DNA from: Candidatus Gastranaerophilales bacterium
GTDB lineage: Bacteria; Cyanobacteriota; Vampirovibrionia; Gastranaerophilales; Gastranaerophilaceae
NCBI GenBank assembly: GCA_944323705.1
Contig: CALUTM010000001.1
Span: forward strand, 59,394 to 123,393
DNA length: 64,000 nucleotides
Direction: 5' to 3'
The notes under the pieces were generated by a model. That model was given only the letters and a program-made list of their open reading frames with translations. It was not told where the DNA came from and made no database searches. This document shows, piece after piece, positions 55,890 to 63,464 of the stretch. Made by a program: the position numbers and the translations under genes. The first letter of the stretch is position 1. Each line of letters opens with the position of its first letter.

Positions 55890-56681
55890 ATGAAAATACT
55901 TGTTTCAAATGATGACGGAATTTTGGCAAACGGTATACATGCCCTTATTGAGGCTCTTTCTCCTTGCCATGATGTGTATGTGGTCGCCCCTGACAGAGAA
56001 AGAAGTGCAGCAGGTCATTCTCTCACACTTCACACCCCCCTAAGAGTTGAGGAGTTGGAACCCCAATACGGGGCAAAACGTTGTTGGATGACAACAGGCA
56101 CCCCGGGAGACTGTGTAAAACTTGCCATAAATGCAATATTATCGAAAGAAGAATTGCCCGATTTAGTTATTTCAGGTATTAATCACGGACCAAATTTGGG
56201 GGCGGATATTCTCTACTCAGGAACCGTAAGCTGTGCGATGGAAGGTGCTATGATGGGATACCCCAGTATTGCAACCTCTCTTGCGAGTATGAAAACAGAT
56301 TATGAAGCATTCAAAGTCGCAGCAGAATTTATCGCTGATCTGTTGAATAAAATAAGTCTTGAAAAATTCCCGAACAAAACAATTTTGAATATAAATGTGC
56401 CGGGACTTGAAAAAGAGGATATCGGCGGCGTAGCGGCAACAGAGCTTGGAAGCAGAATGTTTACCGACGCGTATGAAAAAAGAATTGATCCGAGAGGTAA
56501 GGTATACTACTGGATGGCAGGAGAGCTTATTAACGAGCCGGAAGATGCGTCTACTGATATTGCTGCCGTAAGAAACAACAAAATATCCATAACTCCTGTC
56601 ACATACGAAATGACCAGAACGAATATTATAAAGGACCTGGAAGAGGACCTTTGCAGAGAAAACCTGTGCAACTGGTTTTAA
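55890..56681 (+). CDS. surE: 5'/3'-nucleotidase SurE
   Basis: 263 residues. ILVSNDDGILANGI (metal-binding Asp pair), VAPDRERSAAGHSLT, GTPGDCVKLA and SGINHGPNLGADILYSGTVSCAMEG are SurE hallmarks. Removes phosphate from nucleoside monophosphates; linked to stationary-phase survival in E. coli. Stands alone, followed by a hairpin terminator. Confidence 0.95.
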   Translation: MKILVSNDDGILANGIHALIEALSPCHDVYVVAPDRERSAAGHSLTLHTPLRVEELEPQYGAKRCWMTTGTPGDCVKLAINAILSKEELPDLVISGINHGPNLGADILYSGTVSCAMEGAMMGYPSIATSLASMKTDYEAFKVAAEFIADLLNKISLEKFPNKTILNINVPGLEKEDIGGVAATELGSRMFTDAYEKRIDPRGKVYYWMAGELINEPEDASTDIAAVRNNKISITPVTYEMTRTNIIKDLEEDLCRENLCNWF

Positions 56682-56718
56682 ATTAATTCGCAGGTACTAG
56701 TCCGAGAGTCTGATATAA

Positions 56719-56756
56719 AAAACGGTAATTAACCTTTTACGGCGATTTACCGTTTT
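56719..56756 (+). terminator. terminator after surE
   Basis: AAAACGGTAA (56719-56728) pairs with TTACCGTTTT (56747-56756) and is followed by a T-rich stretch. Confidence 0.7.
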
Positions 56757-56779
56757 ACTTTCAATGTAACTATATAAGT

Positions 56780-56932
56780 ATGAAAGTAAAAAGTTTTTTT
56801 AAATTATTGAACAGAAAAATAAATAAGTATGATAAAGCCGCCTCAAACCCTTTTGAAGCCATCCCTTTATCAATTACGCTCGTATGGGTTGAAGAAGATA
56901 AAAAAGACTACGCTAACTTTGATAATCCCTGA
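56780..56932 (+). CDS. possible 50-residue small protein
   Basis: ATG at 56780 opens a 50-codon frame: a basic start (MKVKSFFKLLNRKINKYDK), a central IPLSITLVWVEEDKK and an acidic end. It lacks a clear ribosome binding site; a TATATA lies just upstream. Its 3' end overlaps the converging hydrophobic gene by 25 bp, the same arrangement as small ORF and glycine-zipper gene in the duplicated cassette. Reality uncertain. Confidence 0.4.
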   Translation: MKVKSFFKLLNRKINKYDKAASNPFEAIPLSITLVWVEEDKKDYANFDNP

Positions 56933-57198
56933 CCCTTTTCTTCCGTGACATCTATATCGGGAATGAGCTCCGGCAGGACAAAACCTGCCAAACCTGCTAA
57001 AACACACGGAAGAACCGTAACGGGATTAGCAAGAGCAAGCACTGCGGGAATAGCACCCCACTTGCCTACGTTAAGAACAGAGGCAAGTATCTGTTTTCCC
57101 AGTTTTCCCTGCTTTGATGCCTTTGAAAGTTTCTCAACTTCAGGCAATACCATTAAACCAGTAACTCCCAATGTTATAGTTTTACCGCCAAGTCCCAT
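56908..57198 (-). CDS. small hydrophobic protein
   Basis: 96 residues. Two hydrophobic stretches: ITLGVTGLMVLPEV near the N-terminus and a longer IPAVLALANPVTVLPCVLAGLAGFVLPELI at about 50-80, separated by a basic loop; the C-terminus is acidic. Likely an inner-membrane protein. No family recognised. AAGGAA precedes the ATG and the GGCAAT/TTTATA motif lies upstream. Confidence 0.7.
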   Translation of the reverse strand: MGLGGKTITLGVTGLMVLPEVEKLSKASKQGKLGKQILASVLNVGKWGAIPAVLALANPVTVLPCVLAGLAGFVLPELIPDIDVTEEKGQGLSKLA

Positions 57199-57231
57199 AA
57201 TAATTCCTTACTTAACTTTTTCCCTTATATT

Positions 57232-57261
57232 TATAAAGTTAAATAAAAAGAGTAAATTGCC
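57232..57261 (-). promoter_or_regulatory. GGCAAT-N18-TTTATA promoter-like motif
   Basis: GGCAAT (57261-57256) and TTTATA (57237-57232) on the minus strand, 18 bp apart, 34 nt before the start codon of the 96-residue protein. Confidence 0.55.
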
Positions 57262-57277
57262 TTTTTATTACAAAATA

Positions 57278-58516
57278 TTAAGACAACCTTGCGTTTTTGG
57301 GAACTACGGTTACCCCGCCTTCCGAGACATAAAATCCTCTGGCAATATCCTCATCTTTATTTACACCTATTTGGGTATAAGGCGGAATATCTACATTCTT
57401 ATCAATTATAGCCTTTCGGATATCAGAGTACCTTCCGACATTAACATTTTCCATCAAAATACTGTCAGAAACCTGTGAAAAGCTGTTAATTTTAACCTTA
57501 GGTGATAAAATACATCTTGAAATCGTCCCGCCTGATACTATACATCCCTCAGAGACCATTGAGTTTGTTGCCATTCCGACTCTGTCACCTTCCTGCCAGA
57601 TAAATTTAGCGGGCGGGTAATTATAATTGAATGTCCTTATAGGCCATTCTTTGGAATACAAATTAAGCTCCGGCTCGTAATCCAATAAATCCATATTAGC
57701 CTGCCAATAAGCATCTATACAACCTACGTCTCGCCAATAACCCTTTTCACGCTCAGTCATACCGGGAAAATCATTGTCGTTAAAATTGTAGATAAAAACC
57801 CGCTTACCCTGTTTTAACAACATCGGTATAACGTTTTTGCCAAAATCATGATTGGACTCTTTGATTTTTGCATCCTCTTCCAGTGCATCCAGCAGGATGT
57901 CCTTATTAAATATATAATTACCCATAGATGCAAGACAAAAATCAGGATTATTAGGCATTGGCTTCGGCGGTGTTTGCGGTTTTTCAACAAATCCGATAAG
58001 TCTCCAGTTGTCATCAACCTCAATTATGCCAAATTCGTGAGCCTCGCTTACAGGAATAGGAATTGCCGATATTGTTAAATCCGCATAGTTGGATTTATGA
58101 AATCTAAGCATCTGGTAAACGTCCATTTTATAAATATGATCCCCGCCGAATACGCACACATATTCCGGGTCTTCATCTCTGATATGAAATGCATTCTGAT
58201 AAACTGCATCCGCGGTTCCTTGATACCATACCCCCCCGGTACGCATCTGTGCAGGTACCAAATCAACATACTGATTTAAAAACGGCGATAATACCCATCC
58301 TTTGGTAATATGTTTATTCAACGAGTCCGACTTGTACTGGGTTAATACTTTTATCTTGAAAAAACCCGAGTTTATAAAGTTATTCAAAACAAAATCTATT
58401 ATCCTGTATCTGCCGCCAAACGGAACTGCAGGCTTCGCCCTGTCCTGCGTCAGCGGGAAAAGTCTTTTCCCCTCTCCGCCTGCAAGTATCATTACCAGTG
58501 CGTCATTTACAGCCAT
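57278..58516 (-). CDS. glgC: glucose-1-phosphate adenylyltransferase
   Basis: 412 residues. Makes ADP-glucose for glycogen. LAGGEGKRLFPLTQDRAKPAVPFGG (nucleotide loop), GTADAVYQN, GGDHIYKMD, the sugar-binding FVEKP and a C-terminal left-handed beta helix with ISRCILSPKVKI. AGGGGGAAAT precedes the ATG. No other glg gene is adjacent. Confidence 0.95.
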   Translation of the reverse strand: MAVNDALVMILAGGEGKRLFPLTQDRAKPAVPFGGRYRIIDFVLNNFINSGFFKIKVLTQYKSDSLNKHITKGWVLSPFLNQYVDLVPAQMRTGGVWYQGTADAVYQNAFHIRDEDPEYVCVFGGDHIYKMDVYQMLRFHKSNYADLTISAIPIPVSEAHEFGIIEVDDNWRLIGFVEKPQTPPKPMPNNPDFCLASMGNYIFNKDILLDALEEDAKIKESNHDFGKNVIPMLLKQGKRVFIYNFNDNDFPGMTEREKGYWRDVGCIDAYWQANMDLLDYEPELNLYSKEWPIRTFNYNYPPAKFIWQEGDRVGMATNSMVSEGCIVSGGTISRCILSPKVKINSFSQVSDSILMENVNVGRYSDIRKAIIDKNVDIPPYTQIGVNKDEDIARGFYVSEGGVTVVPKNARLS

Positions 58517-58608
58517 ATATTTCCCCCTAAATACACCTGTTACTTTAATCTTATTCTACCAAATTTTAAAAAATTCTGCACTCATACTTTAGGATGGTTG
58601 TTTTTGTA

Positions 58609-58617
58609 TGCTATAAT
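58609..58617 (+). promoter_or_regulatory. extended -10, leaderless start
   Basis: TGCTATAAT ends 6 nt before the ATG at 58624, so the A of the start codon is the expected first base of the transcript. Confidence 0.55.
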
Positions 58618-58623
58618 TTTCTT

Positions 58624-59616
58624 ATGAGTAAGATTCGAAAGCTTTATTATTTTGACAAAAAAAATATGCGGGAGATGATTTCGTTTCTTAATAACAGAGA
58701 CAAATATATTAACCGCATAATGTTTAACCCGCTTATCCCTCTGCATCACCTCTTACCGCTGAGGTTTAAGTTTTTGCCCGAATCATACGTAATGAAAGAT
58801 AAAAAAGAAATTAAAGGTCTTATAACTGTTGCTCCCTCAAGAAGTCCGATGAGACAAATGGAAATCCAAAGACTTTTCTTTGAAGAAAACGGATATGATA
58901 TTGCAGGGGAATTAATTCAATACGTGGTTTCAAAGTATAAAGCCATGGGGGCGGCATCTTTTATTGTAAAAGTGGATGACTATCTGCCCGAACTGCTGAA
59001 ACTGTTTGTCTCAAGATGCGGTTTTAGCCAAATATCGTACGAAAAACTCTGGAAAATTAATAACGTGGAAGAAGATTTTAACAAGCGAATTTTCAGAACT
59101 TTCAGGAACTCGGACTCCCCAACCGTTGCGGCACTTTTTAACGAATCATTGCTTCCGCACTTTAGACCTCTGCTAAGCCGTGATGCAAAAGAGTTTAAAG
59201 AGATTCCGTTCAAAGGACTTTCTTACTTTAATGAATATAAATACGTAATTGAAGATAAAAAATCAAAAAATATAATCTGCTATATCTCTATACAAACAGC
59301 AGACAACGAAAACTATATTGTAGATATTGTACAATCCTCTTGGGTTGAAATAAATCTGAATTCGGTAATAAACTTTGCTAATGCACAAATAAAGAAGCGG
59401 CAAAAGAATTTCAATCTCTATATAAAAACAAAAAAATACACCAGACTCGGAGAAATTTACGAACAGGAATTTCTCCAGAATAAATTTGAGTGTGTTCAAA
59501 ACCAAATTGTCCTCACCAACTCAAGTGCACGCATAATCAAGGATACAGCACGCTCCGGCAGATTTATCGTCCTCAATCAGTTCTGCGGAAATACCCCGTT
59601 CTGTAAAGATTTGTAA
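58624..59616 (+). CDS. GNAT-like protein
   Basis: 330 residues. Two weak GNAT-like halves: the first with ITVAPSRSPMRQMEIQRLFFEENG and LLKLFVSRCGFSQISYEKLW, the second around residues 165-310. The acetyl-CoA loop is not canonical, so catalytic activity is uncertain. Similar two-domain proteins are common in this lineage. Appears to be transcribed without a leader. Confidence 0.65.
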   Translation: MSKIRKLYYFDKKNMREMISFLNNRDKYINRIMFNPLIPLHHLLPLRFKFLPESYVMKDKKEIKGLITVAPSRSPMRQMEIQRLFFEENGYDIAGELIQYVVSKYKAMGAASFIVKVDDYLPELLKLFVSRCGFSQISYEKLWKINNVEEDFNKRIFRTFRNSDSPTVAALFNESLLPHFRPLLSRDAKEFKEIPFKGLSYFNEYKYVIEDKKSKNIICYISIQTADNENYIVDIVQSSWVEINLNSVINFANAQIKKRQKNFNLYIKTKKYTRLGEIYEQEFLQNKFECVQNQIVLTNSSARIIKDTARSGRFIVLNQFCGNTPFCKDL

Positions 59617-59634
59617 AAATTTTAGCCAAAACCC

Positions 59635-59661
59635 TAAAGTTCTTGAAAAAAATGCCGATAA
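59635..59661 (+). promoter_or_regulatory. sigma-28 (FliA/SigF-type) promoter
   Basis: TAAAGTTC (59635-59642), 11 bp, GCCGATAA (59654-59661). The consensus for sigma-28 factors is TAAAGTTT-N11-GCCGATAA, so 15 of 16 positions match with exact spacing. It precedes the 137-residue gene at 59690 by 28 nt. Confidence 0.65.
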
Positions 59662-59689
59662 CATTATTACAAAGAATAGGGCAAAGGAT

Positions 59690-60103
59690 ATGGCAGAAAC
59701 ATTTAATCTGAACAATTTTTTACAAACATACAAAACCCAAACGTATGATCCGACTAAACAACACGCTGCTGCTGAAGAAAGGATGGAACAAAGACTTGAA
59801 CAGCAAGCAGAACAAGCTGTTCAAGGAAACGGACTTCTCAGTCTTACTTTGTCTGAAAAAATGGCTGAACTCGGTATCGGAAAACGCGTACTCCAACAAG
59901 TTGCTGATACTGCAACCGGACTTGTTACCGATATTGTTAACCCCATCGGCGATTATCTTGAAAAATATGAAAACATCTTTGACCAGAGAGTATATAACCA
60001 GGAAATCCAAAGTTATGCAAAGCAAATGTTCTTCGCATCTCAAGCAATGAGACAAGAAGCAGCAGAAAATACCACAGGACAAAACTTTGTATATGATATG
60101 TAA
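59690..60103 (+). CDS. small helical protein of unknown function
   Basis: 137 residues, Gln- and Ala-rich and almost all helical, with a possible coiled coil (EERMEQRLEQQAEQAVQ at about 28-44) and a mildly hydrophobic DTATGLVTDIVNPIG. No signal peptide, no family recognised. AAAGGAT lies close to the ATG. The upstream sigma-28 promoter suggests it belongs to a motility-, secretion- or development-type regulon. Ends in a strong bidirectional terminator shared with rplT. Confidence 0.72.
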   Translation: MAETFNLNNFLQTYKTQTYDPTKQHAAAEERMEQRLEQQAEQAVQGNGLLSLTLSEKMAELGIGKRVLQQVADTATGLVTDIVNPIGDYLEKYENIFDQRVYNQEIQSYAKQMFFASQAMRQEAAENTTGQNFVYDM

Positions 60104-60133
60104 ATTCTCCACTCCTTTTTCTTAATAATAAAA

Positions 60134-60163
60134 AAACATCCCTTTCATTTGAAAGGGATGTTT
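60134..60163. terminator. bidirectional terminator between the helical protein gene and rplT
   Basis: Perfect 14-bp stem AAACATCCCTTTCA/TGAAAGGGATGTTT between converging genes, with A and T tracts on both sides. Confidence 0.88.
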
Positions 60164-60178
60164 CTTTAGACATTATAA

Positions 60179-60529
60179 TTATAAAGCTGCTTTTGCTGCT
60201 TCAACAACAACAGAGAAAGCCTCTTTGTCTCTTACTGCAAGGTCTGCAAGCATTTTTCTGTTAACTTGAATGTTTGCTTTTTTGCAAGCATTAACAAATC
60301 TTGAATAGCTCATACCTTGTTCTCTGACTGCAGCATTAATTCTTACAATCCACAGGCGACGCATATTGCGTTTTGTAGCACGTCTGTCTCTGTAAGCATA
60401 CTTAAGAGCCTTCATTACAGCAATATTAGCTACTTTAAATATTCTGCTTCTTGCACCTTTGAAGCCTTTTGCAAGCTTTAATATCTTTTTGTGTCTGTTG
60501 CGACATACATTTCCACGTTTAATTCTCAT
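60179..60529 (-). CDS. rplT: 50S ribosomal protein L20
   Basis: 116 residues: [46 protein letters not shown] and [14 protein letters not shown] are typical. L20 is an early 23S rRNA binding protein and in many bacteria represses its own operon. Follows rpmI by 12 bp. infC, often first in this operon, is not here. Confidence 0.97.
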   Translation of the reverse strand: MRIKRGNVCRNRHKKILKLAKGFKGARSRIFKVANIAVMKALKYAYRDRRATKRNMRRLWIVRINAAVREQGMSYSRFVNACKKANIQVNRKMLADLAVRDKEAFSVVVEAAKAAL

Positions 60530-60541
60530 AATTCAACACTC

Positions 60542-60751
60542 CTATCTGGCATACTTCTTGTAAGGTAACTCTTTTGAAATCAACTTTTCGTGAGTTTCAG
60601 AAATTGTAACATCTCCGAAAATCTTACGTTTTCTTGATTCAGATTTGTGTTGAAGCAAGTGGCCGATACCTGCATGTCTTCTTGTAATTTTTCCCGTGCC
60701 GGTAACTTTGTATCTCTTAGCTGCCGCACGATGTGTTTTCATTTTTGGCAT
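60542..60751 (-). CDS. rpmI: 50S ribosomal protein L35
   Basis: 69 residues: [22 protein letters not shown] and [19 protein letters not shown] are the family pattern. AAAGGAGAT precedes the ATG. First gene of the rpmI-rplT operon, preceded by a long structured leader. Confidence 0.96.
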   Translation of the reverse strand: MPKMKTHRAAAKRYKVTGTGKITRRHAGIGHLLQHKSESRKRKIFGDVTISETHEKLISKELPYKKYAR

Positions 60752-60875
60752 TTTATATCTCCTTTCGGCGGGGGTAAGTACTTTCGGTTATGAACCATTA
60801 AGCTCCGAACCTTTTCATTACCCGCTTTGTACTACAATTCCGAGTAAGGCATACCATGAGCACTATACTTCGGCA
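60752..60875 (-). promoter_or_regulatory. structured leader of rpmI-rplT, candidate L20 autoregulatory site
   Basis: About 125 nt between the predicted transcript start and the rpmI ATG. GCGGGTAA in the leader can pair with TTACCCCCGC just upstream of the ribosome binding site, enclosing a hairpin built on GGTT/AACC. L20 binds such leaders in other bacteria; the match here is structural, not a verified family hit. Confidence 0.45.
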
Positions 60876-60881
60876 TGTTTG

Positions 60882-60910
60882 AGTTTAGTATAAAGACTTA
60901 CCCCTGTCAA
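60882..60910 (-). promoter_or_regulatory. rpmI-rplT promoter
   Basis: TTGACA (60910-60905), 17 bp, TAAACT (60887-60882) on the minus strand: perfect -35 with a fair -10. Confidence 0.65.
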
Positions 60911-60917
60911 GCAATTG

Positions 60918-61232
60918 TTATAGATTTATTAAGAGTCGGTAATATTTTTGAACCGTTTGCGTATCTGCTTTTTCCAATATTTTATCTATTTTTGCAATCA
61001 AATCCTTTTTATTTTCAAAATACCCGTAATTAAACAATTCTCTAACTTCTACATCAAGTGCGGCAGAGATTTTTTCGAGGCTTTCTTCCTTTGGAATCTG
61101 AACCCCTCTTTCAATCTTAGAAAGATTAGAGGCTTCCATATTTAAAATCTCAGCTAACTTTAATTGCGTGAGCCCTCGTTTTTCCCGCAATTCTTTTATT
61201 CTCAAACCCAGTTTTCTTGAAATTTCACCCAT
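60918..61232 (-). CDS. XRE-family DNA-binding protein
   Basis: 104 residues. A helix-turn-helix at about 10-65: LGLRIKELREKRGLTQLKLAEILNMEASNLSKIERG, followed by EESLEKISAALDVEVRELF. A short helical tail may dimerise. Its end lies 8 bp from the -35 of the rpmI promoter. Target genes unknown; no toxin or phage genes adjacent. Confidence 0.88.
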   Translation of the reverse strand: MGEISRKLGLRIKELREKRGLTQLKLAEILNMEASNLSKIERGVQIPKEESLEKISAALDVEVRELFNYGYFENKKDLIAKIDKILEKADTQTVQKYYRLLINL

Positions 61233-61374
61233 CTCAACAACAGAATACTATTTTTTATGGACGGGATAAAGATTTTAGTACGACTATAATATAGTATAAA
61301 GCATTCTAATAAGATTTATTTACCCTAAAATTTAATTATATTACTACATTTACTCTCAAGAAAGGAACTTTATT

Positions 61375-61824
61375 ATGACAGATATAAATGGTTTTCGTGA
61401 TTTAAAGATGGAATTTAAGCACATTGAAAATTCCCAGACCCAATGGAATCCAAACGGTGTTGAAGGGTGCGATAAAGAAACTTTTTTACGTAATAATCCT
61501 AATGCCGATAAGAGTATTTTTAAAGCGTTAGATATGAATGATGACGGTTATATTACAGAGCAGGAATATAATATTGCAATATACCATTTGGATGAAAATC
61601 AGGACGGCAAGATTACTGATGAAGAACGGAATAAGGTTTGTATGGAAGCAATGAAATTCTCTGCACGACGCGGTATTGATAAGTGGTTCAGTTTGGATAA
61701 AAATAGAGACGGTTTTCAGAGTAATGTTGAAATGAAGGGTTGGGATATCCATTGTACTAACGGCAAAAACCTTGAGGGAGCATTATCCAATGGTGAACTT
61801 GCTAAGAAATACAATATAAAATAA
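61375..61824 (+). CDS. EF-hand calcium-binding protein
   Basis: 149 residues from an ATG with AAAGGAAC upstream. Three EF-hand loops: DMNDDGYITEQE, DENQDGKITDEE and DKNRDGFQSNVE, all with Asp/Asn at the chelating positions. No signal peptide, so it is cytoplasmic or exported by another route. Bacterial EF-hand proteins may buffer or sense calcium. No linked genes suggest a partner. Confidence 0.85.
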   Translation: MTDINGFRDLKMEFKHIENSQTQWNPNGVEGCDKETFLRNNPNADKSIFKALDMNDDGYITEQEYNIAIYHLDENQDGKITDEERNKVCMEAMKFSARRGIDKWFSLDKNRDGFQSNVEMKGWDIHCTNGKNLEGALSNGELAKKYNIK

Positions 61825-61937
61825 GAAATCATTGAAAATATGCAGGGCTTGCTGTACGAACAATTTAAATAAAATTTTGCCACTTTTATTGCATAAATGC
61901 CGTTTCTGTAATAGCATGTGTAATAAAGGAGTTTTAT

Positions 61938-62540
61938 ATGGATAACAAAGTTTTATTTAATATCGGGTACGGGCTTTATGTTCTGACCGCAAATGAAGAA
62001 GCAAAGGATAACGGATGTATTATAAACACCGTAATGCAGGTAACTTCCGACCCGTTGCAGATTGCGATTGCAGTTAATAAAAAGAACTACACAAATGAAA
62101 TGATTCAAAGAACCAAAAAGTTTAATGTTTCGATTTTGTCAGAAAGTGCGAAATTTGAACTTTTTGAACACTTTGGATTTCATTCGGGACGCGATACGGA
62201 TAAATTCGCAGATTTCTTTGATACAAAAAGAAGCCCTAACGGAGTATTGTACGTTACACAAAATACAAATTCTTATATGTCAGCTTACGTTAAGCAGGAA
62301 ATAGACTTGGGGACTCATACCCTCTTCATCGCACAACTCGTTGCGGCAGAAATTTTATCTGACGAGCCGACTGTAACTTATACCTATTATCAAAACAACA
62401 TTAAGCCAAAACCGCAAAAAACAGATAAAAAAGGTTGGAGATGCAAAATTTGCGGATATATTTATGAAGGTGAAATTCTGCCTGCTGATTTTATTTGCCC
62501 TTGGTGCAAGCACGGTGCTGTAGATTTTGAAAAAATATAA
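61938..62540 (+). CDS. flavin reductase-like protein fused to rubredoxin
   Basis: 200 residues. The N-terminal 150 residues are an FMN-binding split barrel of the flavin reductase type (GLYVLTANEEAKDNGCIINTVMQVTSDP). The C-terminal 40 residues are a rubredoxin with the four iron cysteines in CKICGY and CPWCKHG. Such high-molecular-weight rubredoxins pass electrons to oxygen or NO reductases in anaerobes. Consistent with an anaerobic or microaerophilic host. AAAGGAG precedes the ATG. Confidence 0.9.
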   Translation: MDNKVLFNIGYGLYVLTANEEAKDNGCIINTVMQVTSDPLQIAIAVNKKNYTNEMIQRTKKFNVSILSESAKFELFEHFGFHSGRDTDKFADFFDTKRSPNGVLYVTQNTNSYMSAYVKQEIDLGTHTLFIAQLVAAEILSDEPTVTYTYYQNNIKPKPQKTDKKGWRCKICGYIYEGEILPADFICPWCKHGAVDFEKI

Positions 62541-62567
62541 TAAAATACACTGCATTTATTTTGCAGC

Positions 62568-62696
62568 AACGAAAAAGAACTACTACTAATATTAGTAATA
62601 GTTTTTGGGTTACAATCCCTATTATAGGGTACGGGCGTGGGTATTACTGCCGCTTATTTCTGTATTTTTATTTTAACCCGTTTTGCAATTTTTCAA
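62568..62696 (+). pseudogene. degenerate third copy of the structured small-ORF unit
   Basis: Codons from 62568 read NEKELLLILVIV and run to a TAG at 62625-62627, aligning with the 25-residue peptide at 4324-4401. The ribosome binding site, the start codon and the start hairpin are gone. The internal hairpin (AACTACTACTAAT with ATTAGTAATAGTT, one mismatch) and the TGTATTTTTATTTTAAC end are kept. On the minus strand TTGAAA (62696-62691) and TAAAAT (62675-62670), 15 bp apart, match the antisense promoter of units 1 and 2. Confidence 0.6.
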
Positions 62697-62710
62697 GTAT
62701 AATGATTATT

Positions 62711-63298
62711 ATGAAAAAGAAAAAATTAGATGAATTAAAAAGAGAGTGTCTTGAGTGTAAAAAATGTGTTCTTGGTGAAACAAGAATAAATGTGGTATTT
62801 TCCGATGGAGACCCGGAGAGTGCAAAAGCGGTTTTAATCGGCGAAGCTCCGGGAGAAAATGAGGATAAAACAGGAACTCCGTTTGTTGGCAGGGCGGGGA
62901 AATTATTGAACGAATTTTTAGAAAAAGCCGGGATTTCAAGAAGCAACGACTTGTATATAATAAATACGGTCAAGTGTCGTCCTCCTAAAAACAGAGTGCC
63001 CACGGACAATGAGAAAAAAGCCTGCGAAAATTATCTTTTGAAGCAAATAGAAATAATTGACCCTAAGGTATTGATATTTTGCGGAGCAACGGCATTAAAG
63101 TCTTTTTATGATAAAAAAATACCTATTTCAAAAATCAGGGGTGAAATTCTTGAGTTGGAGATAGGCGGGAAAAAGAGAAGATGTATCCCGATTTTCCATC
63201 CGTCATATCTGTTGAGATATCATTCTTTGGAAGAAGGCAGCCCGAGGGACTTGATGTTGAAGGATTTGAGGAAGATAAAAAAACTGATTGAAACTTGA
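62711..63298 (+). CDS. type 4 uracil-DNA glycosylase
   Basis: 195 residues from the ATG at 62711. Four iron-sulfur cysteines: C-x2-C near residues 14-17 (ECKKC), then KCRPP and a later CENYLL. Motif 1 is GEAPGENEDKTGTPFVGRAG; motif 2 is HPSYLLR near the end. Removes uracil from DNA. A TATAAT (62698-62703) ends 7 nt before the ATG and no ribosome binding site is seen, so the message is likely leaderless; longer in-frame starts run through the degenerate small-ORF unit. Confidence 0.93.
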   Translation: MKKKKLDELKRECLECKKCVLGETRINVVFSDGDPESAKAVLIGEAPGENEDKTGTPFVGRAGKLLNEFLEKAGISRSNDLYIINTVKCRPPKNRVPTDNEKKACENYLLKQIEIIDPKVLIFCGATALKSFYDKKIPISKIRGEILELEIGGKKRRCIPIFHPSYLLRYHSLEEGSPRDLMLKDLRKIKKLIET

Positions 63299-63358
63299 AA
63301 AAGTACATTTTATCGTTTATACTGTGTTTACGCACATTGAAAGTAAAAAGCGGGTTAA

Positions 63359-63378
63359 CCCTCTCCTTGAGGAGAGGG
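63359..63378. repeat. short GC-rich palindrome
   Basis: CCCTCTCC-TTGA-GGAGAGGG followed by CTAGGGTGAGG. This resembles small REP-like palindromes scattered in many genomes. There is no T tract, so it is not a standard terminator. Confidence 0.6.
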
Positions 63379-63464
63379 CTAGGGTGAGGTGAAGCCCGGA
63401 AAAAATTTCGTATTGCCTGAAAAATACGAACTTCTTAGCGGTGCTCCTCCCTGAATACCAATTT

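Noticed and set aside
55726..55929. 67-codon minus-strand frame across the 54-bp repeats
   Set aside because: It is the reverse reading of the repeats running into the surE start; it has no ribosome binding site and an internal repeat-derived sequence.
62561..62710. N-terminal extension of the uracil-DNA glycosylase starting at a TTG
   Set aside because: The extra 50 residues are encoded by the degenerate small-ORF unit and the promoter itself; the ATG at 62711 gives the family length.
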